Of a stretch of DNA of 64,000 nucleotides, positions 38,004-45,713 are shown piece by piece (position 1 is the stretch's first letter; every line of letters starts with the position of its first letter). The translations under genes and the position numbers were made by a program. The notes beneath the pieces were generated by a model. That model saw only the letters and a program-made list of their open reading frames with translations, made no database searches and was not told the origin of the DNA. Source of the DNA: Gordonia zhaorongruii (GTDB taxonomy: Bacteria; Actinomycetota; Actinomycetes; Mycobacteriales; Mycobacteriaceae); NCBI RefSeq assembly GCF_007559005.1, contig NZ_CP041763.1, forward strand, positions 1,396,463 through 1,460,462. Reading direction: 5' to 3'.

Positions 38004-38606
38004 TCAGCTGAGGCTTCGGGCCATCACGTAGTCGTGTTCGGTGGTGCCGTTCATGTCGAAGGTTCGCGTGCCGACGCGGGTGAAACCCATTTTCCGGTAG
38101 TACTTCCGGGCGCGCTCGTTCTCCGAGTTGACCCCCAGCCAGGCGAGCGCGGCTCCGCGTTCGCGTGCTGCGGCCAGTGAAGCCTGCATCAGTGCGTGAG
38201 CGGGTCGCCACCCGGTACGAGAGCCGTGGTGGTCGGGGAGCACGTACATCTTCGAGATCTCGGACAGCGTCCCGTCATGCACCGCCGCGTACCCGCCCGG
38301 CATGGCCTCGAGTGCGGCGACGACGTCGGGATCGGCGGGTGCCGAGTAGGCGAGGAGCGCGTATCCGATGACCTCCCCGTCGCCGTCACGTGCGGCCAGC
38401 ACGTCCCGATCGGCGTCGGCGATGGCTTCCGCGAAGGCAGCCGGCGACAAATATCTCGCGATGTGCGCCGCGATATCCGCAAGCGCACTGTGCGGCGGGC
38501 ACGCGAGCGGGAACGTGGCGGCGGCGACGTCGGCCACGGCACCGGAAAGCGTTGCGTGGGTGAGGATCTCCACGCGGGATCCCGGTTCGACGCAGTCGGC
38601 GTTCAC
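38004..38606 (-). CDS. GNAT family N-acetyltransferase (Rv2669-like)
   Basis: A 200-residue acetyltransferase. The motif A region is ISKMYVLPDHHGSRTGWRPAHALMQASLAAARERGAALAWLGVNSENERARKYYRKMGF. The usual RxxGxG/A loop reads HGSRTGWRPA, so the pyrophosphate loop is non-canonical. The substrate is unknown. GTG 38606 overlaps the stop of the DUF4261 gene by 4 nt, coupling them. Its position after zapE matches Rv2669. Confidence 0.82.
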   Translation of the reverse strand: MNADCVEPGSRVEILTHATLSGAVADVAAATFPLACPPHSALADIAAHIARYLSPAAFAEAIADADRDVLAARDGDGEVIGYALLAYSAPADPDVVAALEAMPGGYAAVHDGTLSEISKMYVLPDHHGSRTGWRPAHALMQASLAAARERGAALAWLGVNSENERARKYYRKMGFTRVGTRTFDMNGTTEHDYVMARSLS

Positions 38607-39535
38607 TTTCGCCGGAACCTGCGCCGCATGCGCGGCGCAGCCGATGGCTCGGTCTCGGTTTCGGGCGTTGCCGGAGTCGCATCGCCGAACGACAGATGCA
38701 GCACCGTCTTGTCCGGATCGATCGCCGACGCGCCGTGATGGGCGACGACTTCGGCCTCCGCTGTCGCGCCGAGCGTGTGTCCGTCGTGAATGATCGGGCC
38801 GTTCTCCAACTGGTAGATGGAGATGCTGGCGATGCGGTTGAACGTCTCCTCGGCGGTCTCCGGGGAGGAGAGGATCTCGATGTCCATGAGGCCGAGCACG
38901 TCGAGACCGCGCGTGTGGCCTGTCATCACGCCGTCGGATCGCGGTGCGACGTTCAGGGCCACCCATGCGGGCAGGATCGGCTGGGGGAGAGTGTCTATCG
39001 CCAGATCGCGGAACAATGCGGGCAGGATCACATGGCCCGCGCTGTCGAAATGCACGGCTATGACGCTGTCGGCGAGTGCGACTGCCGCCGCGATGACCTT
39101 CGACGCCAGCACGGCGTCGGCGATCGCGTCGGTGTGCGGTACGTCGCCGCCCGCTTCGGGCGCGTTGCGCCGGATGACGTTCACGGCGATGTGCGCGGCG
39201 TGGTCGGCCGGTGCCGGGACGGAATCGGGCCACAGCCGGCTGAGCTGGGTGAGCTCGGTCAGATCGTCGCCCGTCGTGGCCGCAACGCTTTCCAGGATGA
39301 CGACCGTCCCGTCGTAGGAGAGCGCGATGGGCGGAACGGCAGCGGGATCAGGAACGGCAGCGGGATCAGGTACTGCAGCGGGATCAGGTACTGCAGCGCG
39401 CTCAGATACTGCAGGGGTGAGCGCGAGTCGTGCAGCGTCGAGGTCCGGGAAGTCGGCGAGCATCTGGGCGATCAGGCGTTCACCGGACAGGTCGGGATCG
39501 AGGCGGTTCTGAAACAGCGTCGCGAGGCGTGGCAC
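38603..39535 (-). CDS. DUF4261 domain protein with PDPAAV repeats
   Basis: A 310-residue protein. The N terminus (MPRLATLFQNRLDPDLSGERLIAQML) is followed by three PDPAAV hexapeptides at about residues 50-67. A DUF4261-type domain spans about 80-290, with DHAAHIAVNVI, KVIAAAVALADSVIAVHF, TRGLDVLGLMDIEIL and IIHDGHTLGATAEAEV. The C terminus is basic (RMRRRFRRK). DUF4261 has no known function; in other bacteria it is often near contact-dependent or immunity loci, which is not evident here. It is coupled to the GNAT gene. Confidence 0.7.
   Translation of the reverse strand: MPRLATLFQNRLDPDLSGERLIAQMLADFPDLDAARLALTPAVSERAAVPDPAAVPDPAAVPDPAAVPPIALSYDGTVVILESVAATTGDDLTELTQLSRLWPDSVPAPADHAAHIAVNVIRRNAPEAGGDVPHTDAIADAVLASKVIAAAVALADSVIAVHFDSAGHVILPALFRDLAIDTLPQPILPAWVALNVAPRSDGVMTGHTRGLDVLGLMDIEILSSPETAEETFNRIASISIYQLENGPIIHDGHTLGATAEAEVVAHHGASAIDPDKTVLHLSFGDATPATPETETEPSAAPRMRRRFRRK
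39333..39404 (-). repeat. 18-bp tandem repeat, four units, inside the DUF4261 gene
   Basis: Units 39333-39350 and 39351-39368 are identical. 39369-39386 and 39387-39404 carry two to four substitutions. In frame they encode repeated hexapeptides PDPAAV. A degenerate fifth unit may follow to 39420. Confidence 0.9.
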
Positions 39536-39572
39536 GAGCAGTCGGTTCCTAACGGTCGATTCTCAGATGTGA

Positions 39573-39604
39573 ATCAGGCCCGCCGAGTGAACGACGGGCC
39601 TGAT
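39573..39604 (-). terminator. Hairpin ending tRNA array 1
   Basis: A 10-bp stem (39573-39582 with 39595-39604) with a 12-nt loop begins 2 nt past the CCA end of the first tRNA-Val. Confidence 0.7.
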
Positions 39605-39606
39605 CC

Positions 39607-39681
39607 TGGTGCGCGATACAAGGATTGAACTTGTGACCTCTTCCGTGTCAGGGAAGCGCTCTCCCACTGAGCTAATCGCGC
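39607..39681 (-). tRNA. tRNA-Val (GAC), copy 1
   Basis: Read on the minus strand: acceptor GCGCGAT pairs with ATCGCGC, the anticodon stem CTTCC/GGAAG encloses CTGACAC with anticodon GAC, and the T loop is GTTCAAT. Discriminator A and an encoded CCA end the gene. It is last in array 1. Confidence 0.95.
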
Positions 39682-39719
39682 GAGATTGAGTTGTCGGAAC
39701 CACGGCGTGGTGAGTCCGG

Positions 39720-39793
39720 TGGAGGTGGCGACGGGAATCGAACCCGTGTGCACGGCTTTGCAGGCCGTTGCCTCACCACTCGGCCACACCACC
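39720..39793 (-). tRNA. tRNA-Cys (GCA), copy 1
   Basis: Acceptor GGTGGTG pairs with CGCCACC (one G-T pair), the anticodon stem ACGGC/GCCGT encloses CTGCAAA with anticodon GCA, and CCA is encoded. The second copy has GGTGGCG, restoring the Watson-Crick pair. Confidence 0.95.
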
Positions 39794-39813
39794 AGATGCG
39801 AGTAATCGCTCCG

Positions 39814-39886
39814 AGCGGATGACGGGATTCGAACCCGCGACCCTCACCTTGGCAAGGTGATGCGCTACCAGCTGCGCCACATCCGC
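39814..39886 (-). tRNA. tRNA-Gly (GCC), copy 1
   Basis: Acceptor GCGGATG pairs with CATCCGC. The anticodon stem TCACC/GGTGA encloses TTGCCAA with anticodon GCC. Discriminator T; CCA is not encoded. First gene of array 1. Confidence 0.95.
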
Positions 39887-39924
39887 ATCGCATGGTTGAG
39901 CATTGCGCTCACCAGCGAGACCAA

Positions 39925-39954
39925 ACTCTAGCCGGTACTGCTCGTCGACACCAA
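39925..39954 (-). promoter_or_regulatory. Promoter of tRNA array 1
   Basis: On the minus strand TTGGTG (39949-39954) and TAGAGT (39925-39930) are 18 nt apart. The start would lie about 30 nt before tRNA-Gly. Confidence 0.45.
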
Positions 39955-40025
39955 ACCGGGGGTCGGGTGGAGATGGAACGTGGTGGAGTGCCGGTGACAT
40001 CGTCCCGGAACCTTCGGGGTCTCGG

Positions 40026-40184
40026 GGCGGCGCCTACACCGTCTCGGTCGGCACAGGTTCCCGCGACCGTCAGCACCACCGCACGTCTCATCGGCAAGTA
40101 CGTGGACACCGAGAAGTGCTCCGGTAACGGCATCAGTGGGGCAACGCCAGCAGCGCCGGCGGCCTGGCGAACATCTTCGGCTGA
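40026..40184 (+). pseudogene. Possible decayed coding fragment between the two tRNA arrays
   Basis: The 39887-40213 gap has no intact gene, but three successive segments on the plus strand look coding by codon use. GGAYTVSVGTGS is in one frame, TARLIGKYVDTEKCSGNG in the next, and QWGNASSAGGLANIFG ends at TGA 40182-40184 back in the first frame. The frames alternate and a TAA interrupts. No homologue is recognised. This may be a gene remnant or chance. Confidence 0.25.
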
Positions 40185-40213
40185 GCCCGAGCCAGTCGAG
40201 CGCGACGCATCTG

Positions 40214-40261
40214 GAATAAGTTCAGCCCGCCGGCCATGAAGGCCGGGGGCTGAACTTATTC
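40214..40261. terminator. Very long perfect hairpin ending tRNA array 2
   Basis: GAATAAGTTCAGCCC (40214-40228) pairs with its complement at 40247-40261. CCGGCC/GGCCGG nests inside around loop ATGAA, with one unpaired base on the left arm. The hairpin starts 1 nt past the CCA of tRNA-Val copy 2. Confidence 0.85.
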
Positions 40262-40262
40262 G

Positions 40263-40337
40263 TGGTGCGCGATACAAGGATTGAACTTGTGACCTCTTCC
40301 GTGTCAGGGAAGCGCTCTCCCACTGAGCTAATCGCGC
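40263..40337 (-). tRNA. tRNA-Val (GAC), copy 2
   Basis: Identical to copy 1 over the whole tRNA, including encoded CCA. Anticodon GAC in loop CTGACAC. Confidence 0.95.
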
Positions 40338-40374
40338 GAGATTCAGTTGTCGGAACGGCTCCATCGTGGGCCGG

Positions 40375-40448
40375 TGGAGGTGGCGACGGGAATCGAACCC
40401 GTGTGCACGGCTTTGCAGGCCGTTGCCTCACCACTCGGCCACGCCACC
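40375..40448 (-). tRNA. tRNA-Cys (GCA), copy 2
   Basis: Same as copy 1 except for one acceptor-stem base (GGTGGCG). Anticodon GCA; CCA encoded. Confidence 0.95.
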
Positions 40449-40479
40449 ATTCGACGCGAGATCGAGATGCCTCGCTTCG

Positions 40480-40552
40480 AGCGGATGACGGGATTCGAAC
40501 CCGCGACCCTCACCTTGGCAAGGTGATGCGCTACCAGCTGCGCCACATCCGC
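40480..40552 (-). tRNA. tRNA-Gly (GCC), copy 2
   Basis: Identical to copy 1 in the tRNA body; anticodon GCC, no encoded CCA. First gene of array 2. Confidence 0.95.
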
Positions 40553-40599
40553 ATACCGGCGAGCCTGCCTTGTGGGCGCTGCTCGCCAGCGTTGAAAAC

Positions 40600-40627
40600 G
40601 ATATAGGTAGTGAACCTCTGATGACAA
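40600..40627 (-). promoter_or_regulatory. Promoter of tRNA array 2
   Basis: On the minus strand TTGTCA (40622-40627) and TATATC (40600-40605) are 16 nt apart, about 48 nt before tRNA-Gly. The surrounding gap 40553-40812 holds this and the divergent tRNA-Val promoter only. Confidence 0.5.
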
Positions 40628-40732
40628 ATCGGCTGGTCAAGGGCTGACATGGATGTGTTTCAGCAGGTGGCTGGGTTTGTTCGCGGTCGTCGGAGGTGAA
40701 CTGCCGGATCTCGATGCACGCGTGCGCCTGGT

Positions 40733-40760
40733 TTTGTCTCAGGGTCTCGCGGTGTGTAAT
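40733..40760 (+). promoter_or_regulatory. Promoter of tRNA-Val (CAC)
   Basis: TTTGTC (40733-40738) and TGTAAT (40755-40760) are 16 nt apart. The predicted start is about 45 nt before the tRNA. Confidence 0.4.
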
Positions 40761-40812
40761 CTCGTCTCCCGTGCGAGTCTGGTGGTACTCGGATCCGCAT
40801 ACGGCCGTATCC

Positions 40813-40884
40813 GGTCCCGTGGCTCAGTGGAAGAGCGTCCCGTTCACACCGGGAAGGTCGCTGGTTCGATCCCAGCCGGGACCA
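40813..40884 (+). tRNA. tRNA-Val (CAC)
   Basis: Acceptor GGTCCCG pairs with CGGGACC. The anticodon stem TCCCG/CGGGA encloses TTCACAC with anticodon CAC. T arm CTGGTTCGATCCCAG. Discriminator A; CCA is not encoded (CCG follows). It lies on the opposite strand from both arrays. Confidence 0.95.
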
Positions 40885-40892
40885 CCGAAGAG

Positions 40893-40938
40893 AGAACCCC
40901 GCTGCACAGTTCGTGAGGACTGGCAGCGGGGTTCTTTC
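40893..40938 (+). terminator. Terminator of tRNA-Val (CAC)
   Basis: A 13-bp stem (40893-40905 with 40923-40935) can extend inward through CAGT/ACTG, and TTC follows. It starts 8 nt after the tRNA. Confidence 0.8.
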
Positions 40939-41005
40939 GCTATTGCTTCGACCGGATCTGCTCGACGGGACGAGGTGTCGTGCGGTGCTCCACCCGATCC
41001 GGCCG

Positions 41006-41011
41006 TATCAT
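41006..41011 (+). promoter_or_regulatory. Leaderless-type -10 element of the GT87 gene
   Basis: TATCAT ends 6 nt before GTG 41018. Confidence 0.5.
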
Positions 41012-41017
41012 CGCCTG

Positions 41018-42382
41018 GTGAAGGACGCCCTTGCGGCGCGCGTAGCGTCGCCCGAGTCGACTCTTCGGCGTGTGCCCACGTCGATGCTGGTGATCGCAGC
41101 TGTCGCAGCGCTGCTCGCTGTTGCGTGGCATATCTGGGTGATCCCGATCGATTCGCCGGGCTACGGATTGTTCAACATGGGCATCGACACCCGGGTGTAC
41201 CGGGGTGCCGGCGGGGCGTTCCTGCACGGTGAGCCGGTGTACGACCTTCCGGTCTACCGGGCGTGGCGATTCACCTACCCGCCCTTCGCGGCACTGCTCA
41301 TGACCCCGCTCGGCGTCATCACGACTCATCACGCACTGATCCTGTGGAATGCAGCGAATGTGATCAGCCTGATCGTGCTGATCGGGTTGTCGCTGCGCGC
41401 CCTGCGGTTCCGGTTCGATGCGCGGACTCTCGTGCTCGCAGCGTCGATCGTCGTCGCGGTGACGGTGATCGAACCGGTGCACACCACGCTGTGGAACGGA
41501 CAGATCAATCTGGTTCTCGCGATCCTGGTGGTCGGTGATCTGGTCCGTCGCAGTGGTACGTGGCAGAAACTGCAGGGCATCGGCGTGGGACTGGCGGCAG
41601 GTATCAAGCTGACGCCGATCTTCTTCGTCGCCTATCTGCTGGCGATACAGAGATTCCGCGCCGCGCTGATGGCGACAGCGACCTTCGCGTTCACGGTGAT
41701 CATCGGCATCCTGGTGATGGGTGACCAGGGACGTCGGTTCTGGACCGAACAGCTGTCGAAGACAGGTCGCATCGGGCCGCTGGATGCTCCCGCGAATCAG
41801 TCGTTCAACGGCTTCTTCGCACGATTGGCGACGACCGGAATCGTGCACTTGCCGAGCTGGCTGTGGATTCCGGTAGGGGCGATCGTCGGCATCTCCGGAC
41901 TGTGGGCCGCATCGGCTGCCCATCGCGCCGGATCCGATCTCCTCGCCGTCAGCATCACCGGTATGACGTCGTGCGGCGTCTCGCCGTTCGCGTGGGGACA
42001 CCATTGGGTGTGGGTGGTTCCGCTGTTGCTGGTCGCCTTCGTGCACGCGAGTGACCTGGTTCGCCGCGGCGAGCCGACGACCTGGCTGTGGTGGCTCGCG
42101 CCCACTGCCGTCATCGCCCTGACCTTCTCGTACTGGCAGGAGGTGGTCCGCGTGGTGCCCGGGCGGACGGGCGTTTACGAGAGGGCGACGGTGTTCGGAT
42201 CGTTCCGCGGCTTCGGCAGAGCCGACCTTCCCGACTGGCAGGTCCCGTTTCATCTGATCGGCAGCGGTGCCTACCTTCTGGTCCTGATCGGAACGATCGT
42301 CGTCACGCTGTGGTGGACGCGCCGGAGCGAACCGATACCATCAGGCGCGAAAGTCTCGTTAATCCGAGGCGATAATTCGTGA
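41018..42382 (+). CDS. GT87 (DUF2029) polyprenol-phosphate-mannose-dependent mannosyltransferase
   Basis: A 454-residue membrane glycosyltransferase of the GT-C class, in the same broad group as PimE and Rv2181. About ten helices are visible. The first external loop contains MGIDTRVYRGAGGAFLHG with Asp57 in the catalytic position expected for this family. TYPPFAALLMTPLG, TTLWNGQINLVLAILVVGDL and GIKLTPIFFVAYLL are typical. It probably adds mannose to phosphatidylinositol mannosides or lipoarabinomannan on the outer face; the exact acceptor cannot be read. The pimA cluster downstream fits. GTG 41018 has a leaderless -10, and thrS follows after 24 nt. Confidence 0.82.
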   Translation: MKDALAARVASPESTLRRVPTSMLVIAAVAALLAVAWHIWVIPIDSPGYGLFNMGIDTRVYRGAGGAFLHGEPVYDLPVYRAWRFTYPPFAALLMTPLGVITTHHALILWNAANVISLIVLIGLSLRALRFRFDARTLVLAASIVVAVTVIEPVHTTLWNGQINLVLAILVVGDLVRRSGTWQKLQGIGVGLAAGIKLTPIFFVAYLLAIQRFRAALMATATFAFTVIIGILVMGDQGRRFWTEQLSKTGRIGPLDAPANQSFNGFFARLATTGIVHLPSWLWIPVGAIVGISGLWAASAAHRAGSDLLAVSITGMTSCGVSPFAWGHHWVWVVPLLLVAFVHASDLVRRGEPTTWLWWLAPTAVIALTFSYWQEVVRVVPGRTGVYERATVFGSFRGFGRADLPDWQVPFHLIGSGAYLLVLIGTIVVTLWWTRRSEPIPSGAKVSLIRGDNS

Positions 42383-42406
42383 ACTCAGAATCGAGGAGCC
42401 ACCACC

Positions 42407-44509
42407 GTGGTCGACAACGTCGCATCCGCTGACAGAGCCCGCCTGCCCGAGTCCATCCGGGTGCCGGCGGGCACTACTGCGGGAGCAGCGATGCGCGACA
42501 CCGACCTGCCCGACGGCGTGACCCTGCCGAACAAGGGGGCCCAGGCCGTCGTCGTGGTGCGTGAAGCCGACGGCACGCTGCGGGACCTTTCATGGGCCCC
42601 CGACGCCGACACCCTGGTCGAACCCGTGACGGCCGACTCGGAGGAAGGTCGCAGCGTCATCCGGCATTCGTGCGCGCACGTGCTCGCACAGGCGGTGCAG
42701 GATCTGAACCCGAAGGCGCATCTGGGCATCGGACCGCCGGTGACCGACGGCTTCTACTACGACTTCCAGGTGAACGATCCGTTCACCCCCGAGGACCTGA
42801 AGGCTCTCGAGAAGCAGATGAAGAAGATCATCAAGTCGGGTCAGCGCTTCTCGCGGCGCCTGTACGAGTCGAAGGAACAGGCCCGTGAGGAACTGGCCGG
42901 CGAGCCGTTCAAGCTGGAATTGATCGACGACAAGGGTGCCGCCGACGACGCCGAGGTGATGGAGGTCGGCGGCGGGGAGTTGACCGCGTACGACAACCTG
43001 AACCCGCGCACCGGTGAGAAGGTGTGGGGTGACCTCTGCCGCGGGCCCCATGTGCCCACCACCAAGTACATCCCGGCGTTCACGCTGACCCGCAGCTCGG
43101 CTGCGTACTGGCGCGGCGATCAGAGCCTGGCCGACCTGCAGCGCGTGTACGGCACCGCGTGGGAGACCACCGAGGCGATGGACCTGTATCTGGACCGGCT
43201 CGCCGAAGCGGAGAAGCGCGACCATCGTCGCCTGGGCAGTGAACTGGATCTGTTCAGCTTCCCCGACGAGCTGGGTTCGGGCCTGCCGGTGTTCCACCCC
43301 AAGGGCGGCATCATCCGCAAGGAGATGGAGGACTACTCGCGCGAGCAGCACGCTGCTGCCGGATACGAGTTCGTGAACACCCCGCATCTGACGAAGAGCA
43401 ACCTCTTCGAGGTATCGGGGCACCTGGATTGGTACGCGGACGGGATGTTTCCCCCGATGCAGCTCGACGCCGAGTACGACGAGGACGGGCAGCTTCGCAA
43501 ACCCGGCCAGGACTACTACGTCAAGCCGATGAACTGCCCGATGCATAACCTGATCTACCGCTCCCGCGGCCGTTCGTACCGGGAGCTCCCATTGCGGTTG
43601 TTCGAGTTCGGCTCGGTGTACCGGTACGAGAAGTCGGGCGTCATCCACGGTCTGACCCGAGCTCGCGGGTTCACCCAGGACGATGCTCACATCTTCTGCG
43701 CGCAGGACCAGGTGGTCGACGAGCTGACCACCACGCTGAGGTTCGTCCTGCAGCTGCTCAAGGACTACGGTCTCGACGACTACTACCTGGAACTGTCGAC
43801 GAAGAATCCGGAGAAGTACGTCGGCGACGATGACGTCTGGGAAGAGGCGACCGAGACTCTGCGTAAGGTCGGTGAGGCGTCGGGCCTGGAGCTCGTCCCC
43901 GATCCCGAGGGGGCGGCGTTCTACGGCCCCAAGGTCTCCGTGCAGGTCAAAGATGCGCTGGGTCGTACCTGGCAGATGTCGACGATTCAACTCGACTTCA
44001 ATCTGCCCGAGCGGTTCGACCTCCAGTACACGGCGTCCGACGGCACCAAGAAGCGCCCGGTGATGATCCACCGCGCGTTGTTCGGATCGATCGAGCGGTT
44101 CTTCGGCGTGCTCACCGAGCACTACGCCGGTGCCTTCCCGGTCTGGCTCGCGCCGGTCCAGGTGATCGGCATCCCCGTGGCCGAGGCCTTCGCGGGACAC
44201 CTGCAGACGACGATCAGCCGGCTGCGCAGCCGGCGAGTGCGCGCTGAGGTCGACCACTCCGACGATCGCATGCAGAAGAAGATCCGCAACCACACGACCG
44301 CTAAGGTCCCGTTCATGCTCCTCGCAGGCGAACGCGACGTGGAGTCGAATGCGGTGAGCTTCCGCTTCCGGGACGGCACTCAGCTCAACGGGGTGGACGT
44401 GGACGATGCCGTGGTGGCGATCGACGAGTGGGAGGAGTCGCGCCGCAACGATTCCCCGACCGCGGATACCATGCACGAGCTGCTCGAGCTGGTGAGGAAA
44501 CGGCGATGA
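42407..44509 (+). CDS. thrS: Threonyl-tRNA synthetase
   Basis: A 700-residue class II synthetase. An N-terminal TGS domain (about 1-70) precedes the editing domain with [12 protein letters not shown]. The catalytic core has MNCPMHNL with the zinc Cys, motif 2 [21 protein letters not shown], and the C-terminal anticodon-binding domain ([12 protein letters not shown]). GTG 42407 has a GAGGAG-type ribosome site. The stop overlaps the HIT gene by ATGA, so thrS heads the PIM operon, as in mycobacteria (Rv2614c-Rv2610c). No T-box leader is visible. Confidence 0.95.
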   Translation: MVDNVASADRARLPESIRVPAGTTAGAAMRDTDLPDGVTLPNKGAQAVVVVREADGTLRDLSWAPDADTLVEPVTADSEEGRSVIRHSCAHVLAQAVQDLNPKAHLGIGPPVTDGFYYDFQVNDPFTPEDLKALEKQMKKIIKSGQRFSRRLYESKEQAREELAGEPFKLELIDDKGAADDAEVMEVGGGELTAYDNLNPRTGEKVWGDLCRGPHVPTTKYIPAFTLTRSSAAYWRGDQSLADLQRVYGTAWETTEAMDLYLDRLAEAEKRDHRRLGSELDLFSFPDELGSGLPVFHPKGGIIRKEMEDYSREQHAAAGYEFVNTPHLTKSNLFEVSGHLDWYADGMFPPMQLDAEYDEDGQLRKPGQDYYVKPMNCPMHNLIYRSRGRSYRELPLRLFEFGSVYRYEKSGVIHGLTRARGFTQDDAHIFCAQDQVVDELTTTLRFVLQLLKDYGLDDYYLELSTKNPEKYVGDDDVWEEATETLRKVGEASGLELVPDPEGAAFYGPKVSVQVKDALGRTWQMSTIQLDFNLPERFDLQYTASDGTKKRPVMIHRALFGSIERFFGVLTEHYAGAFPVWLAPVQVIGIPVAEAFAGHLQTTISRLRSRRVRAEVDHSDDRMQKKIRNHTTAKVPFMLLAGERDVESNAVSFRFRDGTQLNGVDVDDAVVAIDEWEESRRNDSPTADTMHELLELVRKRR

Positions 44510-45051
44510 CCGATCCGGACCGGCTGCAGCGGCTGTGGACGCCGCACCGGATGAGCTATATCACCGAGGCCGCAACGCCCCGGCGTGCGGCTGACGGCGG
44601 GGAACTGACCGGACATCCGTTCCTCGACATCCCGCGGATGACCGATGCGGATGGCCTGATCATCGCCCGCGGCGTGTCGGTGTACGCGGTGCTGAACCTG
44701 TATCCGTACAACCCGGGTCACACCATGATCGTCCCGTACCGGCAGGTCGCCGATCTGGAAGACCTGACCGTGGACGAGTCACGGGAGCTCATGTCGTTCA
44801 CTCAGCATCTGATTCGGACCATCAAGGCCGTGTCCAACCCGGATGCGTTCAACGTCGGACTGAACCTGGGTTCGGCGGCAGGCGGCTCGCTCTCGGAGCA
44901 CCTGCACCAACACGTCGTGCCGCGCTGGACGGGCGATGCCAACTTCATCACCGTCGTGGGCGACACGAAGGTGGTACCGCAACTGCTTCAGGACACGCGT
45001 GCGCTGCTGGCGCAGGCGTGGACGGATCTCGGGGGACCGCAGAGTGCTTAG
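44506..45051 (+). CDS. HIT family protein, probable Ap4A phosphorylase
   Basis: A 181-residue histidine-triad protein. The triad is [10 protein letters not shown], near residue 134. [19 protein letters not shown] is the substrate-side strand. The mycobacterial counterpart Rv2613c is reported to split diadenosine tetraphosphate by phosphorolysis, so the same is inferred. The ATG overlaps thrS, and the stop overlaps pgsA by 8 nt. Tight coupling to a tRNA synthetase that can make Ap4A is notable. Confidence 0.88.
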   Translation: MTDPDRLQRLWTPHRMSYITEAATPRRAADGGELTGHPFLDIPRMTDADGLIIARGVSVYAVLNLYPYNPGHTMIVPYRQVADLEDLTVDESRELMSFTQHLIRTIKAVSNPDAFNVGLNLGSAAGGSLSEHLHQHVVPRWTGDANFITVVGDTKVVPQLLQDTRALLAQAWTDLGGPQSA

Positions 45052-45709
45052 CATCAAGGGCCGCGCATCGGTGTCGAAGGTGACGCTGCCCATCGGGCGT
45101 GCGCTCATCCGCACCGGCCTGACGCCCGACGTGATGACGATCATCGGGACCGTCGTCACGGTCGCAGCCTCGATCTGGTTGTTCTCGCAGGGACATCTGT
45201 TCGCCGGAGCGCTGGTGACCTGGGCGTTCGTCATGTTCGACATGCTCGACGGTGCGATGGCCCGCGCGCGCGGCGGGGGAACCCGGTTCGGATCGGTCCT
45301 CGACGCGACATGCGACCGGATCGCCGATGGCGCCATCTTCAGCGGTCTTGCCTGGTGGGCCGCCGTTCACGCTCCGCACCGGCTGCTGCTGATCGCCACG
45401 CTGATCTGTCTGGTCACCTCCCAGGTGATCTCGTATGCGAAAGCCCGCGCCGAGGCGGCCGGGCTCAACGGCGACGGCGGGATCATCGAGCGCCCGGACC
45501 GCCTGATCATCGTCCTGGTCGGCGCCGGGCTGACGCAGTTCCCCGGTCTGCAGTGGACGTGGGCCATCCACATCGCGATGTGGGCACTGGCCGTCCTCAG
45601 CGTGGTCACGGTCGCGCAGCGCATGTGGTCGATCTACTGCTCACCGGGTGCCCGGGACCTGATTCCCCAGGCCGGGACGAAACGTCCGGACGAGACCGGG
45701 AGCGTGTGA
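45044..45709 (+). CDS. pgsA: Phosphatidylinositol phosphate synthase (CDP-alcohol phosphatidyltransferase)
   Basis: A 221-residue membrane enzyme that joins CDP-diacylglycerol and inositol 1-phosphate. The CDP-alcohol motif DGAMARARGGGTRFGSVLDATCD is complete, with its four Asp residues in DG...AR...G...D...D spacing. Six helices are visible. GTG 45044 overlaps the HIT gene stop. Position between HIT and the acyltransferase identifies it as the PgsA1 of mycobacteria (Rv2612c) rather than a phosphatidylglycerol synthase. Confidence 0.92.
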   Translation: MLSIKGRASVSKVTLPIGRALIRTGLTPDVMTIIGTVVTVAASIWLFSQGHLFAGALVTWAFVMFDMLDGAMARARGGGTRFGSVLDATCDRIADGAIFSGLAWWAAVHAPHRLLLIATLICLVTSQVISYAKARAEAAGLNGDGGIIERPDRLIIVLVGAGLTQFPGLQWTWAIHIAMWALAVLSVVTVAQRMWSIYCSPGARDLIPQAGTKRPDETGSV

Positions 45710-45713
45710 GACG

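Noticed and set aside
39333..39404. CRISPR-like array
   Set aside because: 18-bp in-frame coding repeats without spacers; no CRISPR array or cas gene seen.
39892..40239. 115-codon open frame between tRNA arrays as an intact gene
   Set aside because: Only its middle looks coding; better coding signal changes frame, so it is listed as a possible remnant instead.
40653..40916. 87-codon open frame spanning tRNA-Val (CAC)
   Set aside because: It includes the whole tRNA and its terminator arm; no homology.
42383..42406. T-box or other riboswitch before thrS
   Set aside because: Only 24 nt separate thrS from the preceding gene; no room for a structured leader.
42590..44476. 628-codon minus-strand open frame opposite thrS
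   Set aside because: Mirror of a highly conserved gene; no recognisable domain and no ribosome site.
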